Notes: generated from the letters alone by a model not told the origin. Counted from the stretch's first letter, positions 12,301-22,571 are shown. The stretch is DNA of 64,000 nt from Isoetes taiwanensis (GCA_021234155.1 JAJEKV010000002.1:32543645-32607644), one strand, 5' to 3'. Made by a program: numbers and translations.

Positions 12301-13634
12301 TTGACAGTGTATCCCATATCTACTAGCTGGCTGACAGAGATTAAGTTTCTAACTAAGGTAGGCACACATAAAACATCTTTTAACTCTACTGCTTTTCCTT
12401 GTAGATCAAATAGCTCTAGGGTTCCAGTACATTGTATTTTCTGCAGATCTCCATTGCCTAGTTTTATATATCCTCCCTTTCCTTCTTTTCCATCTTTAAG
12501 CAATTGAGCTGAGCCTGTCACTGTTTTTTCTGCTCCACTATCTAGTATCAAGACATCATTTGCATCATTAGATCCTTTGCTAATAACATTCAGGATTTCA
12601 TTTTTACTTACCTCAGCATCCTCGTCATCTTCACTGATTCCTTCTTCTGTCTCTTGAGCCAAGTTTACAGCTGCTTCTTGTCTTCCTCTTCCTCTTCCTT
12701 GATCTCTGGGTACTCCTCTTCCCCTACTGGATTTTCCTTTGCCTCCTTTGCTGCTAGAACACCTGTTAGCAAAATGGCCTTTGCCACCACAGTTAAAACA
12801 TTCTACATCTTTTAGTTTGGGACAATTGGCCTTTATGTGCCCAAGAGCTTTACAATGATAGCATGGCCCTGGACTCCCTTTAGATCTTGATTCCTTTGAG
12901 CTGTTACCTTTGTATTTATTTCTGCCTGCATACAGCACTTCAACATTCTCGTCATAGTCTTCAAACAAAACTTTGTGCTGCTCATATTCTGTTCGTATCA
13001 TTTCCTCAGCATTTTCCCTTGTTTTGGCTACATTTCTGATTAAGGTAGCCAGCTGCTTGTTTTCTCCAACAGCTCTAGCAACATGCAATAATTTTTGTTG
13101 CTCAGTCATTATGACCCCTGCTCCTTCAAGATCTGCTATAATATTATCAAATTTTGAGAAAAAATTGGTCAGATCATCCTCCTCTCTTAGCCTAAGTTTC
13201 CTTAGTTCTTTATCCAGAATATCGATTTGAGAGGAGGTTTTCTCCTCAAAATGTTTAAGGAGATATTTCCAAATTTCTCCAGGAGATTTTCCCCTTACCT
13301 TAAGGAGGATAGAAGCCCCTACTTTGCTGGTCAGTATTGCATATGCTTCCCTTAATTTAGCTTTGTCACTTGCCTTAAGAGTTATGCTGACCCCACTTGT
13401 TGCAGTTGCATCTCCACCTTCTGCTGTAGATGCCTCTCCAGAAGAGCTGCTCTCCCTTCTTCCTGCAACAATACTGGTTGAAACATTATCACAACTATTG
13501 TCCATTTCCAACAGTTCCCACAAGTTTTCATTCTCTAAAACATTTTTAATTTGTTCTTTCCAGATTTGAAACCCAGGACCTCCTTCATAGACTTTGATTC
13601 CAGCTAGGAGTGATGCTCCAAATCTGCTAGACAT
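9366..13634 (-). CDS. Copia gag-pol polyprotein, intact
   Basis: A single frame of 1,422 codons encodes all parts of a Ty1/copia polyprotein in copia order. Gag covers about residues 1-250 and is followed by two CCHC knuckles at about 258-271 and 279-292. The aspartic protease has LDSGAEKTVTG near 365. The pre-integrase motif WHQRLCH is near 491. The integrase core has D554, D617 (SDRGGEY) and E653, the last pair spaced D35E. The RT has HMDVSTAFLNA near 1,011 and YVDD near 1,096. RNase H has CDSDWGGD near 1,267 and SSAEAEY near 1,306. ATG lies 12 nt after the PBS. The stop TGA is formed by the first three bases of the 3' LTR. No lesion was seen. Confidence 0.96.
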   Translation of the reverse strand: MSSRFGASLLAGIKVYEGGPGFQIWKEQIKNVLENENLWELLEMDNSCDNVSTSIVAGRRESSSSGEASTAEGGDATATSGVSITLKASDKAKLREAYAILTSKVGASILLKVRGKSPGEIWKYLLKHFEEKTSSQIDILDKELRKLRLREEDDLTNFFSKFDNIIADLEGAGVIMTEQQKLLHVARAVGENKQLATLIRNVAKTRENAEEMIRTEYEQHKVLFEDYDENVEVLYAGRNKYKGNSSKESRSKGSPGPCYHCKALGHIKANCPKLKDVECFNCGGKGHFANRCSSSKGGKGKSSRGRGVPRDQGRGRGRQEAAVNLAQETEEGISEDDEDAEVSKNEILNVISKGSNDANDVLILDSGAEKTVTGSAQLLKDGKEGKGGYIKLGNGDLQKIQCTGTLELFDLQGKAVELKDVLCVPTLVRNLISVSQLVDMGYTVNFDRLKCTVLLNKEIKFLGKRVGNLFGLSNNYLPSVNAIMVPDVDTWHQRLCHTSNKNIESMIKQGLIEACDKENDQKICYGCIIGKHTRLPFKKSNKRARRVLDVVHTDLCGPLNVRSLSGKKYFITFIDDFSRRTKVTCLRTKDEAFEAFKEFAAEVELETGNKIKCVRSDRGGEYMSGEFKRYCKKRGIKRQLTCAFSPQQNGVAERKNRTILNAVRAMIKHSGLPNFLWEEAVKTAVEVQNILPSASINGSLPEMLWTGNKPSYDKLKIYGCLGFVHIPKEQRKKLDDRARIAYLVGYDGNSKAYRMYDPAKRKIVISRDVIFDENQTYKDKKVPSAVIAQEDTVQGIPQPENTSLMYDDDDPSSDFSLLQENKDKTELEEDANNNHEAAEEVFPGNSAVQHQRRTSAQILKDEAKVSSEFFGRDESGRSKRLKQISGEINLIEILAMIDFEVPKSYEEAINSDDAKYWKEAMEEELNAFNRTETFDLVELPKGRNAVGCKWIYKIKQGTDEKSVKHKARLVAQGYTQKQGIDYEDTFSPIVKMASIRMLLAMANAKDLEVHHMDVSTAFLNAKLEEEIYMKQPPGFEQGRDKVWKLKRAVYGLKQSPRQWYLCMDTFLKEQGFAKLKDDGNIYLFKEGTDFCYIALYVDDNVMVSSNLNILQKCKDILKNKFKMTDLGELKKFLGIEVFRNRDKKILTLSQGLNVAGVLRRFNMEDCKTVKTPMIPGNKLSKKQCPQTEKELLAAQELPYRELIGCLLYLANCTRPDISYAVNILSRYCNQFGVMHWQAAKRVLRYLKGTMNHGIMFNSNNLELYSYCDSDWGGDLDERKSTSGFILMLGGGPISWKCKKQNAIALSSAEAEYSATTLAAKEIVWCRRLLNELGMCQKDPIILLSDSTSCIAMTKNPILHERTKHIELEMHFIRDLVSRKIILVQYVHTNQQLADILTKPLADVKFSQLRDLISCKDYNMKGE
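9369..9378 (-). other. Polypurine tract of the copia element
   Basis: On the element's strand GAAGGGAGAG abuts the 3' LTR and is the presumed plus-strand DNA primer. It also encodes the last residues (KGE) of the polyprotein. Confidence 0.85.
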
Positions 13635-13646
13635 TTTAAACCTGAT

Positions 13647-13658
13647 GCTCTGATACCA
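13647..13658 (-). other. Primer binding site for initiator tRNA-Met
   Basis: On the minus strand the sequence is TGGTATCAGAGC, one base downstream of the 5' LTR. This is the standard plant copia PBS, complementary to the 3' end of initiator tRNA-Met. Confidence 0.95.
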
Positions 13659-13659
13659 A

Positions 13660-14313
13660 TGTTAAGTTTGATCTTAGTGTCTAGCTAGAACAATCACAGC
13701 AATTTAACTATTCAACCATTAGATAATGATATCTATTCAATGAATAAGAATATTTGAACAATGGTTGAAAACGAACAGATCAATAGTCTATAAAAAACCT
13801 CAAGCACTGTAGCAATGGACTTTTCTATTAACCTGCGATAGTCCTGGCATTCATCCTGAGATGAATCCGACCCTGCAATCCGATGCCCTGCACATGCAAT
13901 ATGATTCTATTTATAATTTTACATGTCGGCACCGATTCATTCAGAATCGGCACCACCATCTGTGAGCGACGGTTTTGCACCTCCTTCTATATTCATTTCG
14001 AATTTGTCTTTCCCTCATTTGACCGTAAATAACCTTCCCATTTTCATGCTTAATATATAGGTCATTTTACCCTATGCATCAACCATTAACTTTTCTATGG
14101 CTTATAACCATTTATCTTTACCAAGTTCAACTGTGCTTCAACTGTGCTGGATATACTGTGCTTTTCCTTTCAATTCAACTCCAAGTTCTTCTGTTATCAC
14201 ATGGATCAACAGAGCATGAGCATTACTGTGTTTCCTTTCAATGCATTCTCATGTGCCTCTGTTATCTCATGGATCAACAAGGCATTTATTATAATATGAA
14301 CATGACTTCTTCA
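13660..14313 (-). repeat. 5' LTR of the copia element
   Basis: The 654-bp LTR upstream of the coding region in the element's orientation. It should hold the promoter. A TATAAATA box (minus strand) is at 13,908-13,915 and a second AT-rich TATATATT lies near 14,050-14,060. The internal CCGATTC/GAATCGG hairpin lies just upstream of the TATAAATA box in the element's direction. Confidence 0.96.
13908..13915 (-). promoter_or_regulatory. TATA box candidate in the copia 5' LTR
   Basis: TATAAATA on the minus strand, about 250 bp before the LTR end, leaves room for the R and U5 regions before the PBS. A perfect 7-bp inverted repeat precedes it. The alternative is the AT-rich motif near 14,050-14,060. 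Confidence 0.5.
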
Positions 14314-14318
14314 ATCAT
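14314..14318. repeat. Target-site duplication ATCAT, right copy
   Basis: It matches 8,710-8,714 exactly and lies immediately outside the right LTR. Confidence 0.95.
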
Positions 14319-16075
14319 GACCTGACTTTGAAGACGGAAGTCCAACATTCCAAGGCCACCAGCTGCCTTAGGCTTGATGCACTTAGCCCAGGATACCTTA
14401 ACAACAACACCTTCTGATGTACCAACCCAGATGAAATTCCTGACAATACACACGATCTCATTCATCTTACATTGAGGAGCCAGTAAGACAGATGCCATAT
14501 AGCCCTGGGTGTTGCTAGGGATAGATCTTGCAACGTTGATCCTACTAGGCAGAGATAACTTAGCTACTTTCTACCAGAACAGATGTTTTTCAAGACCTTT
14601 AATGATCTCATCCCAAGCACATGAGGTAGAAACATGCACCCCCACAAGAATGCCCAAAAGTTTTGTGGGTTGACTATGAGGAAGCACCGTCCAGGGGTAG
14701 TCAAGAATACAAGAGGGAACATCACTATCCAGTGTCTATAGAGCAGTGCACTTTCTCCAACCTACAAGAACCCCAGAAGCCAAGGAGAAAGTATCTAAAA
14801 GCAGCTTAGCATTATGTAGGTTCTCATCATTGGCCATAAGAAAAAGGAAAGTGTAATCAGCATACTGATTACACACCTCCTGAGAACCATCCAGCATGGG
14901 TAGACCTTCTCGAGCTGCAACATCAAAGAGTTGAGACAACACTTCTGCAGCAGTAGTGAAGAGCAAGGGAGCCAAGGGATAACCCTGTCAGATCCCCCGA
15001 CCAATAGTAAAGATTTGGGATGGCTCATCTTGAAAAAGCACTGTAGACCGCGCCGACACATGAAGCTTCATGACATCACGGGTGAATGCCTCACCAAATC
15101 CCAAAGCAAGAAGGCATTTCTCAAAAAATACCCAGTCCACACTGTCATAGGCTTTAGCAAAGTTTAATTTGAGGAATACCACTTGATGACCCTGCAAGCG
15201 AGCCCAATACATGCCCTCGTATGCAGCCGTAACATTATTCAAGATGCATCGGCCAGGGAGAAAGCCAGACTGCATAGAAGAAATTGACTCGACTAAGATG
15301 TTGCGTACCTTGTCAGCCAGAGCTAAGCAAATATTTTGTAGACAAATGAGAGCAAGGTGATAGAACGGCAATCATAAATGGATCTAGGCTCTTTACACTT
15401 TGGAATGAGAGAGATGCATCCAATGTTGAGGATCTTATTCAAGCTTTGAGAACGCTGAAAGTCACAAAAAGCAGCATAGAGATCATTGTTGAGCCAAGGC
15501 CAGCATGCTTGAAAGAACTCAATAGGAAAGCCGTCAAGACCAGGACATTTATCATGCTTCAAATGAAACACAACCTCCTTCAAGTCCTCTCTTGTGATAT
15601 TCGATTCAAGTAACCTCCTTTTCTCAGTGGAGATAATTGGATAGCCCTTAGACAACACATCAGTGAATGGCAAGGGGTGCTGAGCAAAGAAGGAAGAGAA
15701 ATGATCAAAAAGATATTGCTTGAGTTGCACTGGGTCAGAGATGAGAGAGCCATCAGGAAGTTGGAGGGAGTGAACAGATGTTGTCTGCCTTCTCCTTTCG
15801 GACGCTGCAAAGAAAAAGCGAGTGCACCTATCCCCGCCTTTGAACCATTGCAAACCAGCTTTCACTCGAGCATGTCGAACCTGCTCATTTTCCAGCAGTT
15901 TAATTTGTGAAAGGACTAGTCTTTCTCTGGCCCCATCAGAATCAACATGAGAATGACAAGTTGCAAATTCACTATACAATGCAGAGAGTTGCTCTCTTCT
16001 CTCTAAGTCTCGAACTCTGCCCCATTCCTTAGCGAGAGACTTAACAGCAGAAAGAGCTGCAACTAAACCAGCCAT
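14314..16075 (-). pseudogene. LINE ORF2 reverse transcriptase, catalytically dead
   Basis: Pieces on the minus strand show the L1-type RT: LIPKCKEPRSIYDCRSITLL near 15,370-15,420, SGFLPGRCILNNV near 15,240-15,280, LKLNFAKAYDSVDW near 15,140-15,170, QGYPLAPLLF near 14,960-14,985 and QYADYTFLF near 14,845-14,870. The motif A aspartate (KLDF) is replaced by Asn at 15,162-15,164, and the second Asp of the YADD box by Tyr at 14,853-14,855. A CGA-to-TGA change makes a stop in GIRQG near 14,986. The end of the frame, GGLGMLDFRLQSQVMI, runs into the copia insertion. Confidence 0.85.
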
Positions 16076-16123
16076 GCCTCTTCTAGAGGAAAATGCTTGG
16101 GACCACGCATATTGACAGCGAGT

Positions 16124-16915
16124 TTAAAACTCCACATTCTCCAAGAACGTGACATTAAACTTGAGATAAGTTCTAGTTGGTCTATGACAACTAGTCACAT
16201 TGCAGGAAAAAAGTTGAGGCTGGTGATCAGAGATAGAACCATTAAAAAAATTATCCCTACGGAAATTCGAGAGATCATGAGCAGCATGAGCATTGAAATA
16301 CCCTCTATCATGACGAGCATATACTCTACAAGCACCAATACAGCCATTACACCAGGTAAAAGATGGATCGCCCTCAATTTCTGTAAGCCCACAGTCATGA
16401 AGGAGGTACACCCACTGATCACGTTCAAAATCTTGCACCACTGCCAACCCCCTTCCGCTCCTGTCAGTCTCAAGTTCAACCATGTTGAAATCACCTACTA
16501 ACAACCAAGCTACATCATGGCCAAGTCTACATAGTTTGCTTCTCAATGCAGCCCATAAAGCCCCTCTTTAACTTGGCCTGTTGTGCGCATAAACGTTAAC
16601 CAAATCCCATTCTCGACCTTGATCCTTCCACTTGACAATAATCCATCGTCCAAAGGCATCTGTCTTTGTGAAAGTGACATTGATGGACGACTTCCATGCT
16701 GTAAGCACACCGGCCTTAGAGGAGCCAGCAGCAGAGACGAGGACATTATATTGAGAACCAAACAAGCCAACCAACTTTTGCATATCACCTCTACAACATT
16801 TATGTTCTTGAAGGCGATAGAAATCAGCAGATAACTTTCCAAGATACAGAGCTAGGCGGCTTCTCTTCCTGGGGGAAGAAGCTATGCCACAGACATTCCA
16901 TGAGAGTATGTTCAT
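16124..16915 (-). pseudogene. LINE ORF2 endonuclease domain
   Basis: The frame starts MNILSWNVCGIASSPRKRSR, the usual N-terminus of plant L1 ORF2 (AP-endonuclease-like). RLQEHKC carries the catalytic Glu in the LQEHK motif, GRWIIVKW and WDLVNVYA are the next strands, and WLLVGDFNMVELETDRSG holds the GDFN motif. The domain is split by a frameshift near 16,550-16,570. It would nick target DNA to prime reverse transcription; here it is no longer joined in frame to the RT. Confidence 0.85.
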
Positions 16916-16990
16916 GTTTTCAAGGGTTGACGTTCAATTTCCATTCCCATTGTCTCAATCTCTGTAACCTCCATGTCACAGGTATCTAAA

Positions 16991-18576
16991 TTAGCCCATT
17001 GCAATTTCAAACTTGGCAAGGGGGAGCCTTCGCTCTGTTCCACCCTTCCATCGTGTCTGCCATTTATTGGCGAGGGCGAGCCTCATCTCTGATCCACCCT
17101 CCCATATATGCCTACTCACTTCTGGGGGAGGTGAAGACATAGCATATTGTTTGGCAGATTGAGGCACACTTGGCAAGGGCGAGCCCCCGCTCCGCTCTAC
17201 CCTTCCATTTATATTATCCACTGAACTTGCAGCTTGAGAGATAGACTGCAAATACTTATTCCTGGCAGCCTTCTTTAGATTCACCTTTTGCCACCCATCT
17301 TGCTCCCTATGCTCTTGGGCCTCTTGAATTTTTTGTAGCTTCGCTCGCGACGCATCACTTAGAACATTCGTAATAGGGCTGGTTTGAGACACAACTACAT
17401 GGGCAGCAATGTTCTCCCTCCCTTCAGCCCGAGGGGAAGAACCTAAATGTGGAGGGGCGAAGAAGGAACATCAGCAGATGGAGCTGGAGGTGTGACGGGA
17501 ATAGGCACAGGCTCATCTCTTTGGACTCGAAAGTTGTCAAACATGGCAAGATGGGGAAAGAGCAAGGTGAGTTGAGGACCATTAAGTAGCTGCAATTCAA
17601 ATTTGAAAAATAGAGGGCCACTTTTAACAACACCACACTCAAGTAAGGCATGACCACATGGAAGAGACACACATATCTTAGCACCATCAACTATGGAATG
17701 GGACAGGTGTGTGCCCAATGCATTAGCAATATTAATGAGAAACTCAGACAATAGAAGATCAGGAGGCAAGTTGGGAATTGAAAACCAGTAGAGCATTTTG
17801 ACAACAGTCAACATACCAAAAGTAAAGCCAGGAGAGTATGGTTGATATAAGATATAATCGCTTCACATGGAGTCTACAACCACGAGCCACAAGCTTATCC
17901 ACAGCATCCGCATCATAAAAAACAATTAAAAAGCACTTCTTATCCAACATCTTCAATGTGCGGTAAGCAGATAGCCCAATTTTCGAAGATGGCCTGTCAA
18001 CCAGTAGCCACCAGTATAATGTGCCACCACAGCCGAAGAGGTAAGATTGCCAATACACTTTTTATGCAGTTCATGACCAATCTCTGCCACACCATAACCT
18101 GATGCCTGAAGAGTATTCTTACACACATCTTCCTGATAGAACACATCTACTGGAGGCAACTGAAGGTTCAATTGAGACTCCCTTGCCTTAAGCTCCCTCA
18201 GAAGATTACTGGGATCTTTTTTGTTATCCTGGACCGTAAGGTCAATAGCACTGGAAATGCGAGATGCTGCCACTGCAGAAGAGACATCCTTCTTGATCAA
18301 TTCACGAAAGCGCATTCGAGATATACCCTCACTAGATGTGGAAGGCTTCCATGCCGACGGGCGAGGATCTGCAGCAGGTGGAGCAGCAGATCCAGAAGTA
18401 TTCATTTTAGATGGCAATTCAGGAAAATCAAAAGGAGAAAGGTCTGGAGGACCAGCAACTTGATTAAGGCCTGACTGGAGAGCCAAACGATTATCACGAA
18501 TTACCAGACTCCGATCAGAGATTGAAGCAAAAGCTTGTGCATGTATTCTAGACGAGGAAACCATCATGGCTGACAT
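16991..18576 (-). pseudogene. LINE ORF1 (nucleic-acid-binding protein), frameshifted
   Basis: Three to four frames on the minus strand. The N-terminal 207-codon piece starts MSAMMVSSSRIHAQAF. The middle (17,443-18,058) has SSKIGLSAYRTLKMLDKKCF, FDNFRVQR and related strands that resemble the DUF4283-type ORF1 of plant LINEs. The C-terminal 133-codon piece has a Lys-rich segment, QDGWQKVNLKKAARNKYLQ. The order and position upstream of the endonuclease fit LINE ORF1. Frameshifts near 18,000 and 17,440 break it. Confidence 0.65.
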
Positions 18577-18767
18577 AAGAAATGGCTAAATTCGAGAATG
18601 AAATCAGCAGCAAAGTGCTGATGCTGTACACCGTCAAAAAGCCCTCAGAACAGGCTTTCCAAGCAATAAAAATCACTTGAATCTGACATCGAACTAGGGA
18701 GAAACAATAGAAAATGCACAGGACAGTCCTTACATGGCGCCAGCAGCAGCGCCTAGGGTTTTCCCTC

Positions 18768-19930
18768 CATCAATGTGCCCAAGGATGCTCCTGAAAAAGA
18801 TTTTATACACTTGCATATTGTTGGTACTATGGTTTTTAATAGGAAACTCTCTTACAAGATATTTCTGAACTATCCAAACATTCATGTTGATCCTAATCTT
18901 ACTATAACAATATTGCATAAGATTATTTCTAGTCTGGAGCATATACCTCCAGTATTATACCTTCAGCTAGACAACACAACAAGAGAAAATAAGAATCAGG
19001 CATTGTTTATTTACTGTGCTATGCTAGTTGAGAAACAAATCTTCAAGAAGGTGAAGATTGATTTCCTCCTTGTTGGGCATACACACGACCAAATTGATCA
19101 GATGTTCAGTCAGCCTACCAGCAATGATTGAGTTTATCCAAGATTTCTACAATCCACGCCCAAAAATCGAGATGTTGGATGAGACTTATGATTTCAAGGA
19201 ATTGATTTTTCGGAAAGATCAATTGAGTCACTGTGCAATTGAGCCTTTAAGGAAATATCATATTTCAGCATCATATCAAAATCTAACTTAAAGGTGGCAG
19301 GGCCACCCTGCAAGGCAAGAAATATGCCACATCCTTGCAGTGGCAGCCAGAAGATGGTATTCAATTCATTCGCACCATCCTCGACACTACTACTGCAGAG
19401 AAAATGCCTCTAAAAAGCTTGAAAGAAATCACCAAGAATAAAAACGAAGGAAGAGCATTTCACTCCAACAACTCACTGGATTGCATGAAACAAGCATTCA
19501 GGTATGCTCTATGTTGGGGAAGCAGATACTTTATGGTGGCCTCAGTTTTTTTTCTCAGCAACGTGAACTGTTACATGTCATATCACAAGGTCGAAGACCT
19601 ATTGCCTTCAACTGGTCCTCTAGGCAAACTCTGTCTATGCAAGTTGAGAATCAAGAAGAACAAGTACAGCTAAAGCCTCGCTCAGATGAAGATGAAAAAG
19701 TCATGTATATTGGCCATAGACGCATAGCACAACAAGTTGCTCGAGTTTCTAGATCTATCTCTGAGATTCAGAAAGGAATGCTTGTTGCTGTCCCGACTGA
19801 TGATGATGAGACTGGAAAGCCATTTTGGTTGACTAAATTAGTGGAAGTAACACGAGAGGATGGAATTCCTACTCAATTAAAAGCATTGGATGAGAACAAG
19901 TGTAGCCAATGCATTAAGTGGGAGTTATAG
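18768..19930 (+). pseudogene. GHTHDQIDQMFS-family protein fragment (DUF7869-like), copy 1
   Basis: The plus strand encodes PKDAPEKDFIHLHIVGTMVF, then LQLDNTTRENKNQALF and FLLVGHTHDQIDQMFS. These are the signature strands of a protein family I know as DUF7869-like, found next to transposons in several lineages; its biochemical role is unknown to me. Downstream frames carry FYNPRPKIEMLDETYDFKEL and a final piece KPFWLTKLVEVTREDG at 19,820-19,870. The 5' half is missing because the LINE 5' end abuts at about 18,768. At least two frame changes occur. A second copy lies at 58,200-59,830. Confidence 0.7.
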
Positions 19931-21100
19931 TTTGGAGATGGTAAAATTGGGAGTGGGAAGGAGAGCAAAGGCTAAAAAGCACAATTTCATTATTTTTGGA
20001 TAATACCTGAATTTGTGGACTTTTTTTGAAAATCTTGCTTCGATGGCAGTTTTCGTCCACTAACAAACATCCCTAGCGAGTGCTGCATATGCTTCAACAA
20101 CAAGCACTGGAATCTTGACAGTATTGAGTAGCTTCTTCTTATCGGAAGGAACCCAAGCATAGTCGATAGTCTTTATCTCAATGCAGTCACTAGCAGTCGT
20201 TGGCCTCCATCTCTTCTTCCAACAATTGACATAATTGGATGGGTACATCTGGTTTCTCACATGGACAGGCTCCCAACAAGTCACTTGGATAGTCTCAAAA
20301 TTCTCTTTCTTATCATCCATTTGGGGCTCTTCAGTAGCATACCCGACCCACTTCGGACACAAGACATCATCAGGGCACGCCATTACAAAACATGCCTCAC
20401 GATGATGGCTTCAGCTTTGTGGTACATGATGAGCCGTCCAAAAAAAAAAGGCCGAGTGTGCCCGGTCAAGCTCTCACAATATCGGAGATGTGCACATGTT
20501 TATTGAAATATATAAAAGATATCAAATCACATACCTATTTCTATTTTGTACAAATACCTATAAATCGTCCAGTTGCAAGAGAAATTTCACGGTAAGACCT
20601 TCATGGATGGCTTGTCAAATGGACATACATGTTCTTACAGCGAGTCCGTCGATATACTGACAATAGATAATGCCAACTTCGATGTAAGTGCCTTCTTGTC
20701 ACAAAGTCCAGTAGCTCAAGTCTTGGATGGCACATACAACTTTTGGCATTGTAGTAGTCCATATATAATGAAATAGTCAAAAAATGAAAAGTTGAGATTG
20801 CTGGGCAGCTGGAACCCTTAGGTGTCGGACACACCCATAGTGTTCAATGCTAGAAACTGGTCACAGACTGTAACATCCAGGTTTGTAATGATAAAAAAAA
20901 CTTTCCCCAAAGCTAATGTGATGTCATACCTTTATTGTGAGCAATTAACCTCTCCTAGAGTGTATTACCCGGACTTCAAACACCTCTTCGACACTATGAG
21001 CCAATTGGGACTAAATGAGGTGGCCGTGAATTGTCATAGCAAGAAACCCTTTTGAAACCAGATGTCCATCTTTGAATATGTTCATCCGCAAAATAGTGAA
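19931..21100. other. No gene recognised
   Basis: There is a 107-codon minus-strand frame at 20,060-20,383 with CWEPVHVRNQMYPSNYVNCW; I do not recognise it. It adjoins the GHTHDQIDQMFS-family fragment and might be another piece of the same mobile unit in inverted order. The rest is short frames without motifs. Confidence 0.3.
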
Positions 21101-21114
21101 AGATATATCATTAC

Positions 21115-21264
21115 AAATTGGGTGCCCGCCGCATTTCCAAACACGAAGCACATCTGAAAAATATATGAAAACATGGAAAAAAAAAACTAAAAAAAAAAAA
21201 AATTGGCATGTAAATTGGGCGCCTGTCCTATTTGGGCTTGCCAAATTGGGCGCCCACCCCATTT
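21115..21264. repeat. Cluster of the dispersed 22-bp palindromic motif, first group
   Basis: Three variants of a 22-bp near-palindrome begin at 21,115, 21,212 and 21,243. Each starts AAATTGGG and ends in ATTT, with a G/C-rich centre. They belong to the same family as the motifs at 22,572-23,222 and 29,886. The centre varies among copies (GTGCCCGCC, CGCCTGTCC, CGCCCACCC). Confidence 0.6.
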
Positions 21265-21777
21265 CAGTGCACGAGATTGGGCCCTATGCGTGCACAAATT
21301 TGGGCATCCGTCTTATCTCTATGCATGGGATTTGATCTTCCGCATACTAAGCCCTACCTGTTGACTTACAATCACCACATGTTGAGCCAAGCTAGTAGCA
21401 TAACAAATTATTGAGAACAACATTGTTTGCTCATTCTTAAATCAAACCCTACGACAAGTAGCTATGTCATTTCAACAATAAAAGTTCATACCTCATCTTG
21501 AAGCCAAAGGATGTGTCTTATCACCTCATTATCAGTGTGGCAATGTATGCTGTAATTCTCAACCAAAGAGAAACATGAATACTTAGAGCACTAGCCAAAG
21601 GAGATCTATTTTCTACTAGACATTGAAATTACACTAATATAAGTCTAGAATACCTTGAAATGCAAATCACGAAAGCCGCAGCGCATTATGCTAGCGCAAA
21701 AGGTCTAGTCGACAGCAGCAATGACGGGTAGCAAGACGCTCGAAATATGGAATGGATAGCAAGTGCTTGGCAATATT

Positions 21778-21780
<3 letters not shown>

Positions 21781-21815
<35 letters not shown>

Positions 21816-21835
21816 CCCCGGGGGGGGGGGGGGGG
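21781..21835. repeat. T35-C4-G16 homopolymer block
   Basis: Thirty-five T, four C and sixteen G follow one another without interruption. Such a block may be a retroelement tail plus non-templated bases, or a basecalling or assembly problem. Just beyond it the phrase TTTGAATTTTGAATCTCAAC is seen twice, near 21,842 and 21,910, forming a short direct repeat. Confidence 0.9.
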
Positions 21836-22571
21836 TTTAAATTTGAATTTTGAATCTCAACAACCGGTGAATGGTCCATACAACAATGTTGAGTTGAGGG
21901 GGGAATTTTAAATTTTGAATCTCAACAACGACGTGAATTGTTCACGTGGCAACTTTATTTTGAATTTTGAAATGGTCATGAAAAGGTGGATTTAATCTGA
22001 CACGCACTATGGGCTCACTAACTACGCATGGACCTTTCATTATGAGCATGCCACTTCCCCATCACGCATGCAACCTCCTCGTCCTCCTCCTTATATGCTC
22101 CTCTTCCATGAAGGTGCCGATCTTCTGGAGGACCTTTTGAGTGTTTTTGCATGTTTCATAAAGGCGCCCATCTTTTAGAAAACATGTTGAGGTGTTTTTG
22201 CATGTCCAAGGCCGCCAAAGGTTAGCATATCTCCTTCCTTAGTGTTTTTATTCCTTTTGTATCATTTGTTAGTGTTTTTATTCCTTTTGTATAGTTTGTT
22301 CTATTGACTTTATATATATGCCCACTTCAATAGTGCATGGCCCTTGTCTTTCTTTTACCCTTTTGTTGGGTGTGCATGTTGTATTTTGCTTTAACAAGGC
22401 TCACTTTTACTTAATAAGATTGGGTTGTCACTTGAAGGGGGTGGCTAATTTGGGGCTCTCCTACTTCTATTATTTTTGCCTTGAACACGGCCATTGCCAT
22501 ATACTATTCATTTACATATTTTTCTTTATTTAAGTTAATCCCTTTTAATTGTTTTCTTGTATTAGGCATGC

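Larger units (their letters stand above)
8715..14313 (-). mobile_element. Young, apparently complete Ty1/copia retrotransposon
   Basis: The 5,599-bp element has two 654-bp LTRs that start TGTTAAG and end CTTCTTCA on the plus strand. The LTRs differ at only two positions (8,894 C versus 13,839 T, and 9,089 T versus 14,034 C), both transitions. It is flanked by a perfect 5-bp target duplication ATCAT (8,710-8,714 and 14,314-14,318). On its own strand it has a PBS complementary to initiator tRNA-Met, one uninterrupted 1,422-codon gag-pol frame, and a purine tract next to the 3' LTR. Every part needed for autonomous movement seems to be present. It sits inside an older LINE. Confidence 0.97.
7667..18768 (-). 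mobile_element. L1-type LINE, interrupted by the copia element
   Basis: On the minus strand the order is ORF1 (18,576 down to about 17,000), AP-type endonuclease (16,915-16,124), reverse transcriptase (16,075-14,314) and, beyond the inserted copia element, the rest of ORF2 with a CCHC zinc-binding end (8,709-7,870). The reading frame resumes across the insertion: QSQVMI on one side of the ATCAT duplication continues as MISKFIWRLLL on the other. The presumed 5' end at about 18,768 carries GGGAAAACCCTAGG-like sequence typical of plant L1 starts. Many stops and frameshifts show it is old. No poly(A) was seen at the low-coordinate end. Confidence 0.85.

Noticed and set aside
10439-13569. Plus-strand open frames across the copia region
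   Set aside because: They are antisense shadows of the 1,422-codon polyprotein, with no motifs of their own.
18221-18474. Plus-strand frames opposite LINE ORF1
   Set aside because: Antisense to the better supported minus-strand ORF1.
21691-21879. Lys-rich minus-strand frame
   Set aside because: It arises from the homopolymer T run.
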